From the NCBI GenBank assembly GCA_900318825.1, contig ONMB01000011.1:40743-104742 (forward strand): a stretch of 64,000 bases of DNA, given 5' to 3'. Numbering within the stretch: the stretch's first letter is position 1; each line of letters begins with the position of its first letter. The stretch comes from an uncultured Ruminococcus sp. GTDB taxonomy: Bacteria > Bacillota > Clostridia > Oscillospirales > Ruminococcaceae. Position numbers and translations under genes: made by a program. The notes beneath the pieces are model-generated. The model saw nothing but the letters and a program-made list of their open reading frames with translations. It did not search any database and was not told where the DNA came from. Below are positions 63,749 to 64,000 of the stretch, piece by piece.

Positions 63749-64000
63749 ATGCAATATGGATACTGTCGCATAAGCACAAAAAAGCAGTCGATTGATAGGC
63801 AGATACGAAACATATCGTCAGCATTTCCGGATGCACAAATAATAACGGAAGCCTATTCAGGAAGATATGTCAACCGTCCGGAATGGAACAAACTATATCG
63901 TAAACTGAGAGCAGACGATGTGGTCATATTCGATAGCGTGAGCCGCATGAGCAGAAATGCTGCTGATGGCTTTGCACTTTATAAGGATCTGTTTGATAAG
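63749..64000 (+). CDS. Serine recombinase (resolvase/invertase family), 5' part
   Basis: The 84 residues present begin MQYGYCRISTKKQSIDRQI, with the nucleophile Ser in RIST (residue 9), and continue with VVIFDSVSRMSRNAADGFAL, the conserved Arg-Ser catalytic segment of the resolvase N-terminal domain. It runs off the window end, so whether it is a short resolvase/invertase or a large serine integrase cannot be decided; the spacing fits a small one. AAAGGG lies 9 nt before ATG. It is next to the AT-rich KAP gene and divergent from it, and may belong to the same mobile segment. Confidence 0.9.
   Translation, partial: MQYGYCRISTKKQSIDRQIRNISSAFPDAQIITEAYSGRYVNRPEWNKLYRKLRADDVVIFDSVSRMSRNAADGFALYKDLFDK

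Overview
The window reads as a chromosomal segment of a cellulosome-forming Ruminococcus (Firmicutes, Oscillospiraceae), closest in style to the R. flavefaciens / R. champanellensis lineage. The evidence is a GH9 cellulase and a GH10 xylanase with type I dockerins, a protein with a cohesin-like domain between two dockerins, a GH94 cellobiose phosphorylase, FabK instead of FabI, a ferredoxin-type 2-oxoacid oxidoreductase (korDABC) beside a citrate synthase, and a short archaeal-type prolyl-tRNA synthetase. The assignment is by content only; no search was run.

Layout. 0-9 kb: zinc-ribbon protein, citrate synthase, an array of tandem hairpins, aldose epimerase, a small membrane protein, a three-gene operon (two membrane proteins plus a 67-aa XRE repressor) behind three phased palindromic operators, then a cellobiose phosphorylase gene broken by a small deletion and frameshift, and a lipoprotein. 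9-15 kb (minus strand): korDABC, a ParA-like ATPase, and an ECF sigma/anti-sigma pair. 15-24 kb (minus strand): fatty acid operon fabH-fabK-fabG-fabF-accB-fabZ-accC-accD-accA-acpP. 24-30.6 kb (plus strand): fabD, aroE, GNAT, aroK, amidohydrolase and a dockerin-bearing LRR protein, then guaB. 30.6-41 kb: two lipoproteins, typA, a YcxB-like protein, tRNA-Pro/Thr/Tyr, a small acidic membrane protein, rsmE, polA and a membrane GDPD phosphodiesterase. 41-54 kb: GH10 xylanase, GH9 cellulase (a frameshift separates its dockerin), an AEC transporter, two coupled membrane-anchored LRR proteins, a GT2 glycosyltransferase, ugd and a lipoprotein. 54-60 kb: proS, the cohesin/double-dockerin/LRR protein, a Na+/Pi symporter and a lipoprotein. 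60.3-64 kb: a visibly AT-rich accessory segment with a KAP P-loop NTPase and the 5' part of a serine recombinase running off the window.

How the parts fit. The secreted enzymes attack xylan and cellulose. Their dockerins share one motif class (ADAVLVMQ) with the C-terminal dockerin of the cohesin protein, while that protein's N-terminal dockerin resembles the second class (FDAS/YDAS) found on the LRR protein at 28 kb, which suggests an adaptor scaffoldin. Inside the cell, cellobiose phosphorylase and aldose epimerase would handle imported cellobiose, and the ferredoxin oxidoreductase and citrate synthase handle 2-oxoacids. The lipid, shikimate and GMP genes are housekeeping. The strongest leads are the cohesin/two-dockerin/LRR protein, the three-operator XRE circuit, four direct repeats at 11-bp spacing in front of the GH9 gene, and the KAP/recombinase island.
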